NCBI GenBank assembly: GCA_964439135.1
Contig: CAYTNN010000027.1
Span: 1-29,749 of the forward strand
Length of the DNA stretch: 29,749 nucleotides
Source of the DNA: JAFGPJ01 sp964439135
GTDB taxonomy: Bacteria > Planctomycetota > Phycisphaerae > Sedimentisphaerales > Anaerobacaceae
Direction of reading: 5' to 3'
The translations under genes were made by a program, and so were the position numbers. The notes beneath the pieces were generated by a model. That model had not been told where the DNA came from and did not search any database. It worked only from the letters and a program-made list of their open reading frames with translations. Below, one piece after another: positions 1 to 8,513 of this stretch; position 1 is the stretch's first letter; every line of letters starts with the position of its first letter.

Positions 1-755
1 AATTCCACTTCGCCTACAAGATGCTCACCGGCGCCGGCTCGATTATCGCGAGAGTCGGCAGCGTCGAGAACACGAATGACTGGGCAAAGGCAGGCGTGAT
101 GATTCGCGAGACACTTGATCCCGACTCGGCGCATGCCTTTGCATGTGTTACACCCGTTAATGGGGTTGCCTTTCAGTTTCGCCCCAGTACAGGTGGTACC
201 AGTGAAAGTGCGAACCAGAGCGGGATTACTGCTCCATACTGGGTGAAACTGGAGCGTAGTATTTCCGGCAGATTTACGGTTTCACATTCAGCGAACGGTT
301 CGAATTGGCTGCCGGTAACGGGCGCCACATCTCAGACCATATCGATGGGCGCGAATGTCTATATTGGCTTGGCCTTAACGAGTCATGATCCTGCTTTGAC
401 ATGCCAGGCCGTATTCTCGAATGTCACGACTACCGGGACAGTCAGTCCGCAGTGGGCGAACCAGGACGTCGGCATAGCCAGCAATGATGCTGAGCCGCTT
501 TATATAGCCGTGTCCAACAGTGCCGGCGCACCTGCGGTGGTAGTCCATGACGATCCGGACGCGGCACAGATCGGAGCCTGGACCGAGTGGGTTATCCCGC
601 TGCAGACTCTTGCCGATCAGGGCATAGTCCTGACCAACGTGGACAGAATCGCTATCGGCCTGGGAACCAGGGGCAATATGACCGTCCCGGGCGGTTCGGG
701 CAAGATGTTCTTCGACGACATCCGGTTGTACCGACCGAGAGAGACTGCTGAATAG
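1..755 (+). CDS. C-terminal part of a large secreted modular carbohydrate-binding-type protein (5' end outside window)
   Basis: The reading frame is open from base 3, so the gene begins upstream of the window; the first visible residues are FHFAYKML. The 250 or so residues match, almost residue for residue, the C-terminus of the protein encoded at 3805-6891 on the other strand, including the blocks GAGSIIARV, AGVMIRETLDPDSAHA, NVTTTG, WTEWVIPLQ and FFDDIRLYRP. The first half resembles a DUF1349/concanavalin-like beta-sandwich. The last 110 residues look like the second half of a jelly-roll binding domain. By analogy with the full paralogue the protein is secreted and probably binds polysaccharide or cell surface; no catalytic motif is visible. 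A perfect hairpin terminator follows the stop. Family-level function is inferred, but the coding call itself is firm. Confidence 0.9.
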   Translation, partial: FHFAYKMLTGAGSIIARVGSVENTNDWAKAGVMIRETLDPDSAHAFACVTPVNGVAFQFRPSTGGTSESANQSGITAPYWVKLERSISGRFTVSHSANGSNWLPVTGATSQTISMGANVYIGLALTSHDPALTCQAVFSNVTTTGTVSPQWANQDVGIASNDAEPLYIAVSNSAGAPAVVVHDDPDAAQIGAWTEWVIPLQTLADQGIVLTNVDRIAIGLGTRGNMTVPGGSGKMFFDDIRLYRPRETAE

Positions 756-798
756 TTAAGCTGCTTTTCGCGAAAATGACAGCAGGTTTTGTTTAGTT

Positions 799-841
799 CG
801 GGGCCTATACCAATCAATTCGGTATAGGCCCCGTTTTTTTT
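799..841 (+). terminator. Rho-independent terminator of the 1-755 gene
   Basis: A perfect 13-bp stem (799-811 CGGGGCCTATACC, 821-833 its complement) has a 9-nt loop and is followed by eight T residues at 834-841. It lies 43 bases after the stop. The same stem sequence recurs after the paralogous gene at 3714-3746. Confidence 0.93.
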
Positions 842-889
842 CAGGATAATGGCAGTCAAATAGACTTACGAAAGTCGATACCTCAGCAT

Positions 890-918
890 TTGACTTGGAA
901 AGACCTCTCAAATATAAT
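890..918 (+). promoter_or_regulatory. sigma-70-type promoter for the ceramidase-like gene
   Basis: TTGACT at 890-895 and a perfect TATAAT at 913-918 are separated by exactly 17 bases. Transcription would start near 925, giving a leader of about 97 bases before the ATG at 1022. Confidence 0.8.
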
Positions 919-984
919 AGCCGGCAGATAAGCTGGTCTATTTTGTGATGCATGGATTTATCGATTGATTGAACGCAGTGCCAG

Positions 985-999
985 GTGCTGTAACAGCAC
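985..999 (+). promoter_or_regulatory. 15-base odd palindrome in the leader of the ceramidase-like gene
   Basis: GTGCTGTAACAGCAC is a perfect inverted repeat around one central base. As RNA it would form a 5-bp stem with a 5-base loop, ending 9 bases before the GGAG ribosome binding site (1009-1012). It could be an operator downstream of the promoter or a small leader hairpin; the sequence alone does not decide. Confidence 0.35.
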
Positions 1000-1021
1000 A
1001 CACTAAATGGAGAAACCGTAC

Positions 1022-2299
1022 ATGAAAGACAAAAAGCATAATCTAATTATGTCATTGCTCATAGTGTTAACTTCAATCTGTTTCTTCCACAGCCGCCCTG
1101 CTCTGGCGGAGTTTCGTGCCGCTATCGCCGTGCGTAACGTCACCCCCGACCCTCTGCTGCCCGTTTCGGGTGGAGTCGGCCCATCCAGAGCCGCAAGCAG
1201 GAAGTTAGGAGAATTGACGGTGCGTGCCCTGGTGTTTGAAAATGACGGCACCCGTGTCGCAATCTGCAGCACGGATTTTCTCGGCTTCCCCGGCGTGCTT
1301 TGCAGCAAGGTTCGGCGGCAGGTGCCGGGGATCGACCCGAATAACATTCTTATCGCCGCGACGCACAACCACAGCGGGCCCGACTGCTACGGCTTTCCAG
1401 ACAGGAGTGGCAAAACCGCTGCCGATATCGAGTACCTGAATGGCGTCTGCAAAAAACTGGCCGATGCGATCAACGAGGCCGTCGGCAAGTTGCAGCCGAC
1501 TAATGTAAAAATCGCCACCGGCAAAGCACGGGGCAAAATCGCCTACAACTACTACGCGGACAAACTTTACGATCCGCGCTGCGACGTAATCCAATTCCTC
1601 GATTCAGAAGGCAAACCTTTAGCAACGTTTGTTAATTACGCATGTCACCCGGAAGTCATCGGCGCCGGCCAGGGAATTCTGTCGCCGGATTTCGTGGGGC
1701 CGCTCTATGAGCGTATCGCGCAGCGAGCGGGAGGCGTCGGCATTTTCGTCAACGGCGCCCTTGGCGGCATGGTAACGGCCGACTGCCGGGGACCGGACGG
1801 CAGGGACATGCGAACCTGGGACGAGTGCATTCGTATCGGAAATCTCCTTGCCGATGAGGCTTTACGGATTGTTACCGATGCTCCAATCGAGAAAGAGCCG
1901 AAGTTATTCTGCGGCAGTACAAGTGTCGAATTCCCGGTTGAGAACCAGATGCTGCTGGCCATCGTAAAAGCCTCGCCGTTAGGCTTCGAACTCAACGAAA
2001 AAGGCACCATCGCCACGCAGGTCAATGTCGTGAACCTCGGTACCGCACAGATGCTCACAATTCCCGGCGAAGCTCTGCCGAATATCGGCTATTATCTGAA
2101 GCGCAACATGTACGGCAAGCACAACATGCTGTTCGGCCTGACGAACGATGCCTTCGGCTACATCCTGACGAAAGTCGACTTCAACAGCTTCGAACGCTAC
2201 GACTACATCAGCAGAACATCGCTGTCAGAAACGATGGGCGAAATTTTCATGGACGAAGCCCTCAAGTTCGTCGATGCGTGTCCCCGACCGGAAAAGTAG
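1022..2299 (+). CDS. secreted neutral/alkaline ceramidase-like hydrolase (N-terminal domain type)
   Basis: Starts at the second in-frame ATG, because GGAG at 1009-1012 lies 9 bases before it while the ATG at 1007 has no binding site. Residues 1-29 form a signal peptide (KDKKHN, hydrophobic stretch, PALA cut site). The body matches the neutral ceramidase N-terminal domain: AATHNHSGP (zinc histidines, about residues 112-120), FVNYACHPE (second histidine motif, about 200), FVNGALGG, IPGEALPN (glutamate ligand position) and GLTNDAFGYI near the C-terminus. At 425 residues it is much shorter than classic bacterial ceramidases of about 650-700 because the C-terminal immunoglobulin-like domain is absent. 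Similar short versions are common in Planctomycetota, and their substrate is unknown; lipid amide hydrolysis is only one option. It is convergent with the amidohydrolase gene 58 bases downstream. Confidence 0.88.
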   Translation: MKDKKHNLIMSLLIVLTSICFFHSRPALAEFRAAIAVRNVTPDPLLPVSGGVGPSRAASRKLGELTVRALVFENDGTRVAICSTDFLGFPGVLCSKVRRQVPGIDPNNILIAATHNHSGPDCYGFPDRSGKTAADIEYLNGVCKKLADAINEAVGKLQPTNVKIATGKARGKIAYNYYADKLYDPRCDVIQFLDSEGKPLATFVNYACHPEVIGAGQGILSPDFVGPLYERIAQRAGGVGIFVNGALGGMVTADCRGPDGRDMRTWDECIRIGNLLADEALRIVTDAPIEKEPKLFCGSTSVEFPVENQMLLAIVKASPLGFELNEKGTIATQVNVVNLGTAQMLTIPGEALPNIGYYLKRNMYGKHNMLFGLTNDAFGYILTKVDFNSFERYDYISRTSLSETMGEIFMDEALKFVDACPRPEK

Positions 2300-2357
2300 A
2301 AAACAACTGACATCCGCATTTCAACGGGTCAGCCGGAACAAGTTACATCACGTACAG

Positions 2358-3503
2358 CTACCGTGTGGAAGTTACCCCCGCGGACGTTTGGTCTCCTATA
2401 ATCTTCAGCGCGTTGTCCCTGTATACTTTCCTGAGAACTTGATCGTCCAGACCGAAACCATATAAGGGCCAATGGTAGCCGAAATTATCATAAGCATAGA
2501 AGTGCTCATCTTCCGATTCCAGTATCCGGAAAGTCAGCCGGTATATCTTCGTGTTGAACCGCATGTCGGTCCCATAGACAAGCCTGTCCCGGTACTTCTC
2601 ATAGAACCGGGCGGCAAACCTCGGAATGGGCGCCGTCTCGGCATACCTGGCCGATATGTCTGCATACAAATTCGGATACCTGTCGAACAACCTTCCGAGC
2701 TTGTTGAGATCATAAGAACAATTGGCAAAGTGACAGACGACGAAAATTGTTTTCGGATGCCGTTTTACCGCCCCTTCCAGTATCTTCACCATGCCTTCGT
2801 GCCCAACGATTCCCGGCTGGTTGTCCAGCCTCCATTTGTAAGCATTCATAAGCCCGTCATTGGTTGCGTCCATCGGTAGATACATCCAATAGGGATCGGC
2901 AACGTGAATATTCACCGGCATTCGCAGCTCCGCACATTTAGCCAGCAGTGGGTCCATGCGAGGATCGTCGAGATGCATTCCCCAGGCTTTCGTTGGCCTG
3001 CAATAAAATAATCCTTTGCCCTTATCGCCAAGCTCGCCGACGCCTCGGGCACCAACCTTGTAGCACCGCTCCAACTCTTTAACCGCCGCGGGTCCGAAGT
3101 CCGGCTTGTCGTATCCGGTGTAATCAAATCCGCACCACACCTCGAAACGGTCGGGATATTTGGCGTATCTCGCGTAGACAGCATCGAACTCCTTGCCTAC
3201 AGCCATTGTCAATACGATGGATTTTTCAACTCCCGACTCATCCATGGCCCGAATCCATTCGGCAACCTGCTCGGGATTCTTTGCGTAGTCATGCGTGTGC
3301 ATATCAATCACGGGATATTTGGCTTTGTCAACTGTCGTCTGAGGGACATTGTAGACAGACTTCGGCCGATAGTCCTTGAGCAGCAAAGTCTCGGGCAATG
3401 GTTTTTCATCGGCGGAAAACACTTCGACAGTGCAGCATGTCACCAGCAACAAAATGAAACTGAAACAGAAGCAGGCGTTTCGACGGGAGGGCATAGGTCT
3501 CAT
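2358..3503 (-). CDS. secreted amidohydrolase (Amidohydro_2 / TIM-barrel metal-dependent hydrolase)
   Basis: AAGGAG lies 7 bases before the ATG. Residues 1-30 are a signal peptide with a hydrophobic core (FCFSFILLLV) and a possible cut after VFS. The fold markers of the amidohydrolase superfamily are in order: VIDMHTHDY (metal histidines H69 and H71), VNIHVADP (H200), FVVCHFANC (H258) and LVYGTDM (D313). This arrangement fits the ACMSD/Amidohydro_2 branch, which cleaves C-N, C-O or C-C bonds in small acids or lactones; the actual substrate cannot be told. There is no lysine for carbamylation in a recognisable place, so a mononuclear metal site is likely. A TG-extended -10 promoter and a hairpin-rich leader precede it. 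It ends convergent with the ceramidase-like gene. Confidence 0.88.
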   Translation of the reverse strand: MRPMPSRRNACFCFSFILLLVTCCTVEVFSADEKPLPETLLLKDYRPKSVYNVPQTTVDKAKYPVIDMHTHDYAKNPEQVAEWIRAMDESGVEKSIVLTMAVGKEFDAVYARYAKYPDRFEVWCGFDYTGYDKPDFGPAAVKELERCYKVGARGVGELGDKGKGLFYCRPTKAWGMHLDDPRMDPLLAKCAELRMPVNIHVADPYWMYLPMDATNDGLMNAYKWRLDNQPGIVGHEGMVKILEGAVKRHPKTIFVVCHFANCSYDLNKLGRLFDRYPNLYADISARYAETAPIPRFAARFYEKYRDRLVYGTDMRFNTKIYRLTFRILESEDEHFYAYDNFGYHWPLYGFGLDDQVLRKVYRDNALKIIGDQTSAGVTSTR

Positions 3504-3523
3504 GGCAAATCTCCTTTAATATC

Positions 3524-3625
3524 AGGCTCGTCAACCGGTTGTTGAGCCTTTTTGTTTTTCCCCTGTCTATTTTCAGGGATATAGTTCAACAGCCGTTGTA
3601 AAGCATCCTTACGCAGAAACGGCTG
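3524..3625 (-). promoter_or_regulatory. structured 5' leader (three consecutive hairpins) of the amidohydrolase gene
   Basis: Reading the - strand from the predicted start near 3631, three stems follow each other. The first is 3625-3590 (8-bp stem CAGCCGTT/AACGGCTG, with an inner GTAA/TTAC stem). The second is 3578-3561 (CCCTG/CAGGG). The third is 3549-3524 (AGGCTC/GAGCCT with further pairing of CAACC/GGTTG inside). The last ends 7 bases before the AAGGAG site. It does not match a riboswitch consensus known to me. On the + strand the third hairpin is followed by TTTTTGTTTTT and could instead be a rightward terminator. Confidence 0.45.
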
Positions 3626-3637
3626 CGACGACACGAT

Positions 3638-3646
3638 ATTATAGCA
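3638..3646 (-). promoter_or_regulatory. extended -10 promoter element for the amidohydrolase gene
   Basis: The - strand reads TGCTATAAT, a perfect TATAAT preceded by the TGn extension. No good -35 hexamer is found 17 bases upstream, as is usual for extended -10 promoters. It predicts a leader of about 128 bases. Confidence 0.5.
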
Positions 3647-3713
3647 TCCTTCTCAAAAAAAGCCCCAAATAATTCGAAAGATATCACCGCCCACATCATC
3701 AGGTAAATAAGAA

Positions 3714-3746
3714 GAGGCCTATACCATATCACTCGGTATAGGCCCC
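3714..3746 (-). terminator. terminator of the large modular protein gene
   Basis: On the - strand a 12-bp stem (GGGGCCTATACC paired to GGTATAGGCCTC with one G-U pair) and a 9-base loop are followed by a T-rich stretch TCTTCTTATTT. It lies 58 bases after the stop at 3805. Its 5' arm is identical to that of the terminator at 799-841. The remaining part of the 3504-3804 interval holds the leader described above and no gene. Confidence 0.8.
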
Positions 3747-3804
3747 AAACTTATGCGAATCTGCTGCGTTATAATTAAATCCCAATTGCCGTCGAAGTCT
3801 CGGT

Positions 3805-6800
3805 TTACGGCTGCGGTTCAGGCTCAGGCCGATAGAGCCGGATGTCATCGAAGAATATTTTGCCCGAACCGCCGGGGACCGTCATGTTGCCTTTGGTTCC
3901 CAGGCCAATTGCGATTCTGTCAACATTGGTCAGGACTATGCCCTGATCGGCAAAGGCCTGCAGCGGGATAACCCACTCGGTCCAGGTGTCTACTGTTGCT
4001 GCCGCCGGATCATCGTTGACTACAACCGCAGGTGTGCCGGCACTATTGGACACGGCCACATAAAGCGGCTCTGGGTCATTGCTGGCTATGCCGATATCCT
4101 GGTGCGCCCACTGCCCGGTGACTGAGCCGGTAGTCGTGACATTCGAGAATACTGCCTGACACGTCAAAGCGGCATCGTGGCTCGTTACCGCCAAACCGAT
4201 ATAGACATTAGCGCCCATCGGGATGTTCTCAGGTGCGCCCTGCATCGTCCACGTCGAGCCATTAGCTGAATGAGACGCTGTAAAGCTGCCGGAAATACTA
4301 CGCTCTATTTTCACCCAGTACGGTGCAGTTATCGAAGCGGTCGTCGTGTCGAGACTGGTCTGGCCCGTGCCGGGACGACGCTGGAAGGACACACCCGAAC
4401 CAGGCGTCACAACCATCATCGCGTGCGCCGAATCAGGATCGAGCGTCTCGCGAATCATCACGCCGGCCTTGGCCCAGACGTTCGTGTTATCGACGCTGTC
4501 GACTCTCGCGACAATCGAGCCTGCACCGGTGAGCATCTTATAAGCAAAGTGGAATTCATCGGCTTCCACGTTATTCACTAACCAGATATCCGTGCCGGAT
4601 CCGGTCATCGTATAGGTGCCGACCGGGCCCTCTACGAAGCTGCCGGTGGATGCCGGGTAGCCTCTGAACCACAGCGACAATTCCGTGACGCCTTCTTCGG
4701 TCCAGTCACGCGGAGCGGTCAACGCCAGCTCTGTCTCCGAATACTTCGAGTAACCCTGCTTGTTGTTGTCATAGGCCAAAGGCATCGACTTGGTGCCGCC
4801 GTGGATGATGGTTTCTTCGGTAAATGAAGGCGTGGTTTCGTCGCCGACCGCCGCACCTGTGCCGTTACCGGCAAAGTAAGGTTCTATACCCATTGTACCA
4901 TAGCCAAGCCCATCGTGCCATGCGTACCATATCTGGTTTTCGCCGGCATCGTAGATTTCGAAATCGTCAATGATAAGGAAGCCGGCTGTGGTAAAACTCC
5001 AGACATTGCCCACCCACGGACTGTCCGGATTACCGGTATTGATCTCATCGACTCGCCAGTAATATGTGGCTTCCCATTCCAGTTTGCCGGGATCGTAGTT
5101 CTCGTCACCCAGTGCCTTGGTGCCCTTATACTCGGGCGAAGATTTGGTGGCATTTGCGACTGCGTCGGCATCCGTACCAAAGTACACCTCATGCGAAGCG
5201 GCGGAATCTCCCGGGCCCCAGCTAAGGTCGGTTGTCTGCTTGACATCGACTGCCCCGCCGCGTGGAGTAGGACTGCTTGCCTTAACAGGCAATGAGAATG
5301 CCGCCTGGGGAATCAAACCTTTTGGCGTGGACGGACTCGACCATCGCAGTTGTGCTACTGCGCCACCGGTGTTCTCGTAATATTCCATGACAAGGCTGTA
5401 CGTATTTCCGGCGACAAGGTCAATCGTCCCGCGGTGCTCGGTCGTGCCCTGATCTACCCACGCATCAACGAGTTGCCGGCCATCGACCCACAGCCTCACG
5501 CCGTCGTCGGTGCTGGTGTAGAACGTGTAGGTTTCGGTGAATGCTGCTTCGACTTCACCGGTCCATCTGGCTGAGAAGCTGTCATCGCCAACCGACGGGT
5601 CCGGCCCGCCGGGATCGCCCCAGCTAAAGTCAATCAGTGGATCTGTGCGGGTCAGCACAAAATTATCAAAGTTCATGCCTTTGTAGTAATCACCTCGTAT
5701 GCCGCCGCCGACTTTCGCGGTGGTGAAGCTCCAGACGTCGCCTTTGTGCGTACCCTGAGCTTCCAACTCATCGACCCGCCAGTAGTAGGTTTTCTCTAAT
5801 TCAAGCGGCCCGGGTTTGAAGCTTGTACTTCCCAGCGATTCTCCATCAGTAGCATTCGCTACAGTATCATAATCGTCGCCGAAGTAGACGGTATGCAATA
5901 TAGCACCGAAACCGGGCGTCCAGTTTAAGGTCACGTTTTCCGCATCTACAAATTTAACACCATTGTTCGGAACGGGGTCATACGCCTTTTTAGGCGGAAC
6001 CATAAAGCTCCAGACCATACCTTTCCACGGGCTGTTCGGGTCCGCATCATTGATTTCATCGACTCGCCAGTAGTAGGTTGTGCCCGGCACAAGGCCGTCC
6101 GGATAGGGGAATCCGACAAAACCGACAACCAAAAACGCTAATTCCTGATTGCCCTGGAAAGTGTCGCCGGTGCCGTCGTTGACATCATCGAAACTCTCAC
6201 CCAAATAGACGTCGTGTGAGACGGCTGACTCGCCCGGGATCCAACTGAGGGTTGCCCACGTATCGGTATAAACCGCCTCATCTGCCGGGCTGGGATCGTG
6301 AGCCGAGTCGGGAGCAATCGGAAGAGGCGGGGGACCCTCGCCCAACCAGATGTGATCGAAATAGGTATCTACATCGCTGCCGCCGTGGTCAAAACACCAA
6401 TCGATGTCATCGTTGAAATTTCCGGTTCCACCCACCGTAGCACCCGTGTGCAGGTATTCGAAAGTATATGTCTGCGGCTCGGTTGTCAGTTCTACTCCAC
6501 TCTGATTCCAGAACCACGACCAGTTATATAACGTCCGTCCCATTAGTACCACGCTAATGGTTCTCGGGGCGTCTGCTCTGGCCATGAAGCTGATCGTGTA
6601 GGTTACGCCCTGTTCGAGTTTCAAGTATGAATGATAGACCTGTAAAGATCCCGATGCGCCGTCAGGTATAGCGACATGCATTGCATTATCTCCCGACAGA
6701 GCTGCGTCCTGTACTACCGACAAACCGGTAAAATTGATGTCCTCCCACATCCACCAGTCGCCTTCTGTACCAACCACCAACGGCTCATCGAATTCCCAGT

Positions 6801-6891
6801 TACTAATCTGATTTTGGGCATCGGCAATACTTACCAGAGCTATGCTCAGCACCGACACAAAGCAAATCAAACAAAATATTTTTCTACTCAT
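3805..6891 (-). CDS. large secreted modular protein: CBM-like, Fn3-like repeats, PA14 and split jelly-roll domain
   Basis: AGGAGG lies 6 bases before the ATG. Residues 1-25 are a signal peptide cut after ADA. The order of parts (1028 residues) is: CBM4/9-like beta-sandwich 28-188 (WWMWEDIN, YTISFMARAD, YFDHIWLGE); Fn3-like repeats 193-300, 301-393 and 537-637, each with the pattern HDVYLGE...TYYWRVDEI...W.F; a PA14 domain 396-533 (GDYYKGMNF, TSTDDGVRLWVDG); a jelly-roll half starting IIDDFEIYDAGE at 639; a DUF1349-like domain about 756-910; and the second jelly-roll half ending FFDDIRLYRP. No catalytic residues are recognised, so the likely role is glycan or surface binding outside the cell. 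The C-terminus (PEPEPQP) is not a PEP-CTERM anchor. The last 250 residues are duplicated in the gene at 1-755. Confidence 0.92.
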   Translation of the reverse strand: MSRKIFCLICFVSVLSIALVSIADAQNQISNWEFDEPLVVGTEGDWWMWEDINFTGLSVVQDAALSGDNAMHVAIPDGASGSLQVYHSYLKLEQGVTYTISFMARADAPRTISVVLMGRTLYNWSWFWNQSGVELTTEPQTYTFEYLHTGATVGGTGNFNDDIDWCFDHGGSDVDTYFDHIWLGEGPPPLPIAPDSAHDPSPADEAVYTDTWATLSWIPGESAVSHDVYLGESFDDVNDGTGDTFQGNQELAFLVVGFVGFPYPDGLVPGTTYYWRVDEINDADPNSPWKGMVWSFMVPPKKAYDPVPNNGVKFVDAENVTLNWTPGFGAILHTVYFGDDYDTVANATDGESLGSTSFKPGPLELEKTYYWRVDELEAQGTHKGDVWSFTTAKVGGGIRGDYYKGMNFDNFVLTRTDPLIDFSWGDPGGPDPSVGDDSFSARWTGEVEAAFTETYTFYTSTDDGVRLWVDGRQLVDAWVDQGTTEHRGTIDLVAGNTYSLVMEYYENTGGAVAQLRWSSPSTPKGLIPQAAFSLPVKASSPTPRGGAVDVKQTTDLSWGPGDSAASHEVYFGTDADAVANATKSSPEYKGTKALGDENYDPGKLEWEATYYWRVDEINTGNPDSPWVGNVWSFTTAGFLIIDDFEIYDAGENQIWYAWHDGLGYGTMGIEPYFAGNGTGAAVGDETTPSFTEETIIHGGTKSMPLAYDNNKQGYSKYSETELALTAPRDWTEEGVTELSLWFRGYPASTGSFVEGPVGTYTMTGSGTDIWLVNNVEADEFHFAYKMLTGAGSIVARVDSVDNTNVWAKAGVMIRETLDPDSAHAMMVVTPGSGVSFQRRPGTGQTSLDTTTASITAPYWVKIERSISGSFTASHSANGSTWTMQGAPENIPMGANVYIGLAVTSHDAALTCQAVFSNVTTTGSVTGQWAHQDIGIASNDPEPLYVAVSNSAGTPAVVVNDDPAAATVDTWTEWVIPLQAFADQGIVLTNVDRIAIGLGTKGNMTVPGGSGKIFFDDIRLYRPEPEPQP

Positions 6892-7107
6892 AATAATCCT
6901 CCTTCTAAAAAGTTAAGATAAAAAAGGTTGAGAATGAACCATTTCCTTCACAATATTTCGATACATCCTTGCCCAGAATGATTTTGCGGCCTGAAATTTC
7001 CTCGTTCTCCTCAAACACCGAATAGCATCCATCAATTGAAAGTTACACATCAACAGTTGCGATATGTAACACTTATACCAGATTTACGCCCTTACCGTCA
7101 AGAAAAA

Positions 7108-7129
7108 AATACCGCCGGGATTATGTATT
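7108..7129 (-). terminator. weak terminator-like hairpin after the mannonate-dehydratase-like gene
   Basis: On the - strand a 5-bp stem (AATAC/GTATT, 12-base loop) runs into seven T residues, 50 bases after the stop at 7179. The stem is short, so termination is uncertain. Nothing else is recognised in 6892-7178. Confidence 0.3.
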
Positions 7130-7178
7130 GCCGTCTATATAAGAGCGAAGAACAGCACCATAGCGAACATAATCGCTT

Positions 7179-8513
7179 CTACGGCCTTACTGCGGTGCCG
7201 TCGCTTCTGCGTACGGGGCTCCAATAGCCCGGATGGTCGGGCAGCGGGAATTTCGCGGCAAGCTCCTCGTCGATATCGACGCCAAAGCCGGGAGCCTCGT
7301 TTACGTACATGTAGCCGTTTTTGACAGTGGGACTTCCGGGGAAGACTTCTCTCGTTTTGTCGTTGAAGCGGACTCCTTCCTGAATCCCGAAGTTCGAAAC
7401 AGCCAGATCGAGGTGCGCATTGGCGGCGTGCCCTACCGGCGAAACGTCACCCGGCCCGTGCCAGGCGGTGCGGACATTGAACCATTCGCATAAGGCAGCG
7501 ATTTTCCTGGCGACGCTCAAGCCGCCGATTTGTGAAATGTGTACGCGTATGAAATCGATGAGTCTTTCGGATATGAGTCCCGTCCATTCATGAGGATTAT
7601 TGAACAGCTCTCCCATCGCTATCGGCACGCTGGTCTGCTGCCGGAGCAGTTTGAAGTATCCATTGTCCTCGGGCGCGAACGGATCTTCGATAAAGAAAGG
7701 GTGAAACTGCTCCAACTGCTTTATCAGGTTTATGGCCTGGATCGGCGGTATCCGTTCGTGGATATCATGCAGCAATTCGATTTCATCGCCGCAGGCATTC
7801 CTGATATGCTCGAACATCTTGACCGTGGCCCTGATGTAAGGTCCCGGCTCCATAAGCGAATCCGAGGGCAGCCCAAATCCCGCGTCCTTAAAGGCCGGCG
7901 TCTTTGACAGGTGCGGCGAACCATAGCCGCCAAGCTGTATCCTTATATGCCTGAAGCCTTCCTCCATTGCCCTGCGGACGCTGCTTTCGGTCTGGGCAAA
8001 ATCCCTGCCGCCGCAATGTGTATAACAATCGACCGCGAAGCGGCATTTACCGCCCAGCAACTGATAGACCGGCATGTTCGCACGCTTTCCTTTGATGTCC
8101 CACAGGGCCTGGTCCAGGCCGCTCAGGGCGTTGTTCAGAACGGGCCCGTTGCGCCAGTAGGAGCTGGTGTAGGCGTTTTGCCACATATCCTCTATATTGT
8201 CTACGTCCCTGCCCTTAGCGAATGGATCGAGGTATTTATCGACGGCCGCGACGACCGGCAAAGGCCGCTGATTGAAGGTGGCGCATCCGAGGCCGTACAA
8301 GCCCGGCTCGCTCGTCTCGACTTTCACGACGCAGAGGCGTATGCGCTGCGGAGCGGTCAGGATGGCCTTGACATTGGTGATTTTCAAAGCAGGCAGTCCC
8401 TTCGTCGCCTTTGCATACTCATTTGCCATGGCCTCGTCGCTTTTCGAGACAATTCCCAGAGTGCCCGCCGCGATGCCGAGCCCAAATCCTTTAATCAGGT
8501 TACGTCGATCCAT
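7179..8513 (-). CDS. Tat-exported enolase-superfamily dehydratase, mannonate dehydratase (ManD)-like
   Basis: AAGGAG lies 6 bases before the ATG. The N-terminus MDRRNLIKGFGLG is a twin-arginine signal, so the enzyme should be exported folded. The body is the mandelate racemase / enolase superfamily: capping domain about 43-160, then a barrel with LLHDIHER (D250 ligand, H252), FFIEDPF (E276), AMGELFNN (E302) and TAWHGPGDVSPVG (H352). These motifs are those of the ManD group, which dehydrates D-mannonate or D-gluconate to 2-keto-3-deoxygluconate. Many members of that group have low or unknown activity, so the substrate is inferred. It is probably the second gene of an operon with the MBL-fold gene, 36 bases upstream. 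A Tat signal is unusual, since ManD is normally cytosolic. Confidence 0.9.
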   Translation of the reverse strand: MDRRNLIKGFGLGIAAGTLGIVSKSDEAMANEYAKATKGLPALKITNVKAILTAPQRIRLCVVKVETSEPGLYGLGCATFNQRPLPVVAAVDKYLDPFAKGRDVDNIEDMWQNAYTSSYWRNGPVLNNALSGLDQALWDIKGKRANMPVYQLLGGKCRFAVDCYTHCGGRDFAQTESSVRRAMEEGFRHIRIQLGGYGSPHLSKTPAFKDAGFGLPSDSLMEPGPYIRATVKMFEHIRNACGDEIELLHDIHERIPPIQAINLIKQLEQFHPFFIEDPFAPEDNGYFKLLRQQTSVPIAMGELFNNPHEWTGLISERLIDFIRVHISQIGGLSVARKIAALCEWFNVRTAWHGPGDVSPVGHAANAHLDLAVSNFGIQEGVRFNDKTREVFPGSPTVKNGYMYVNEAPGFGVDIDEELAAKFPLPDHPGYWSPVRRSDGTAVRP

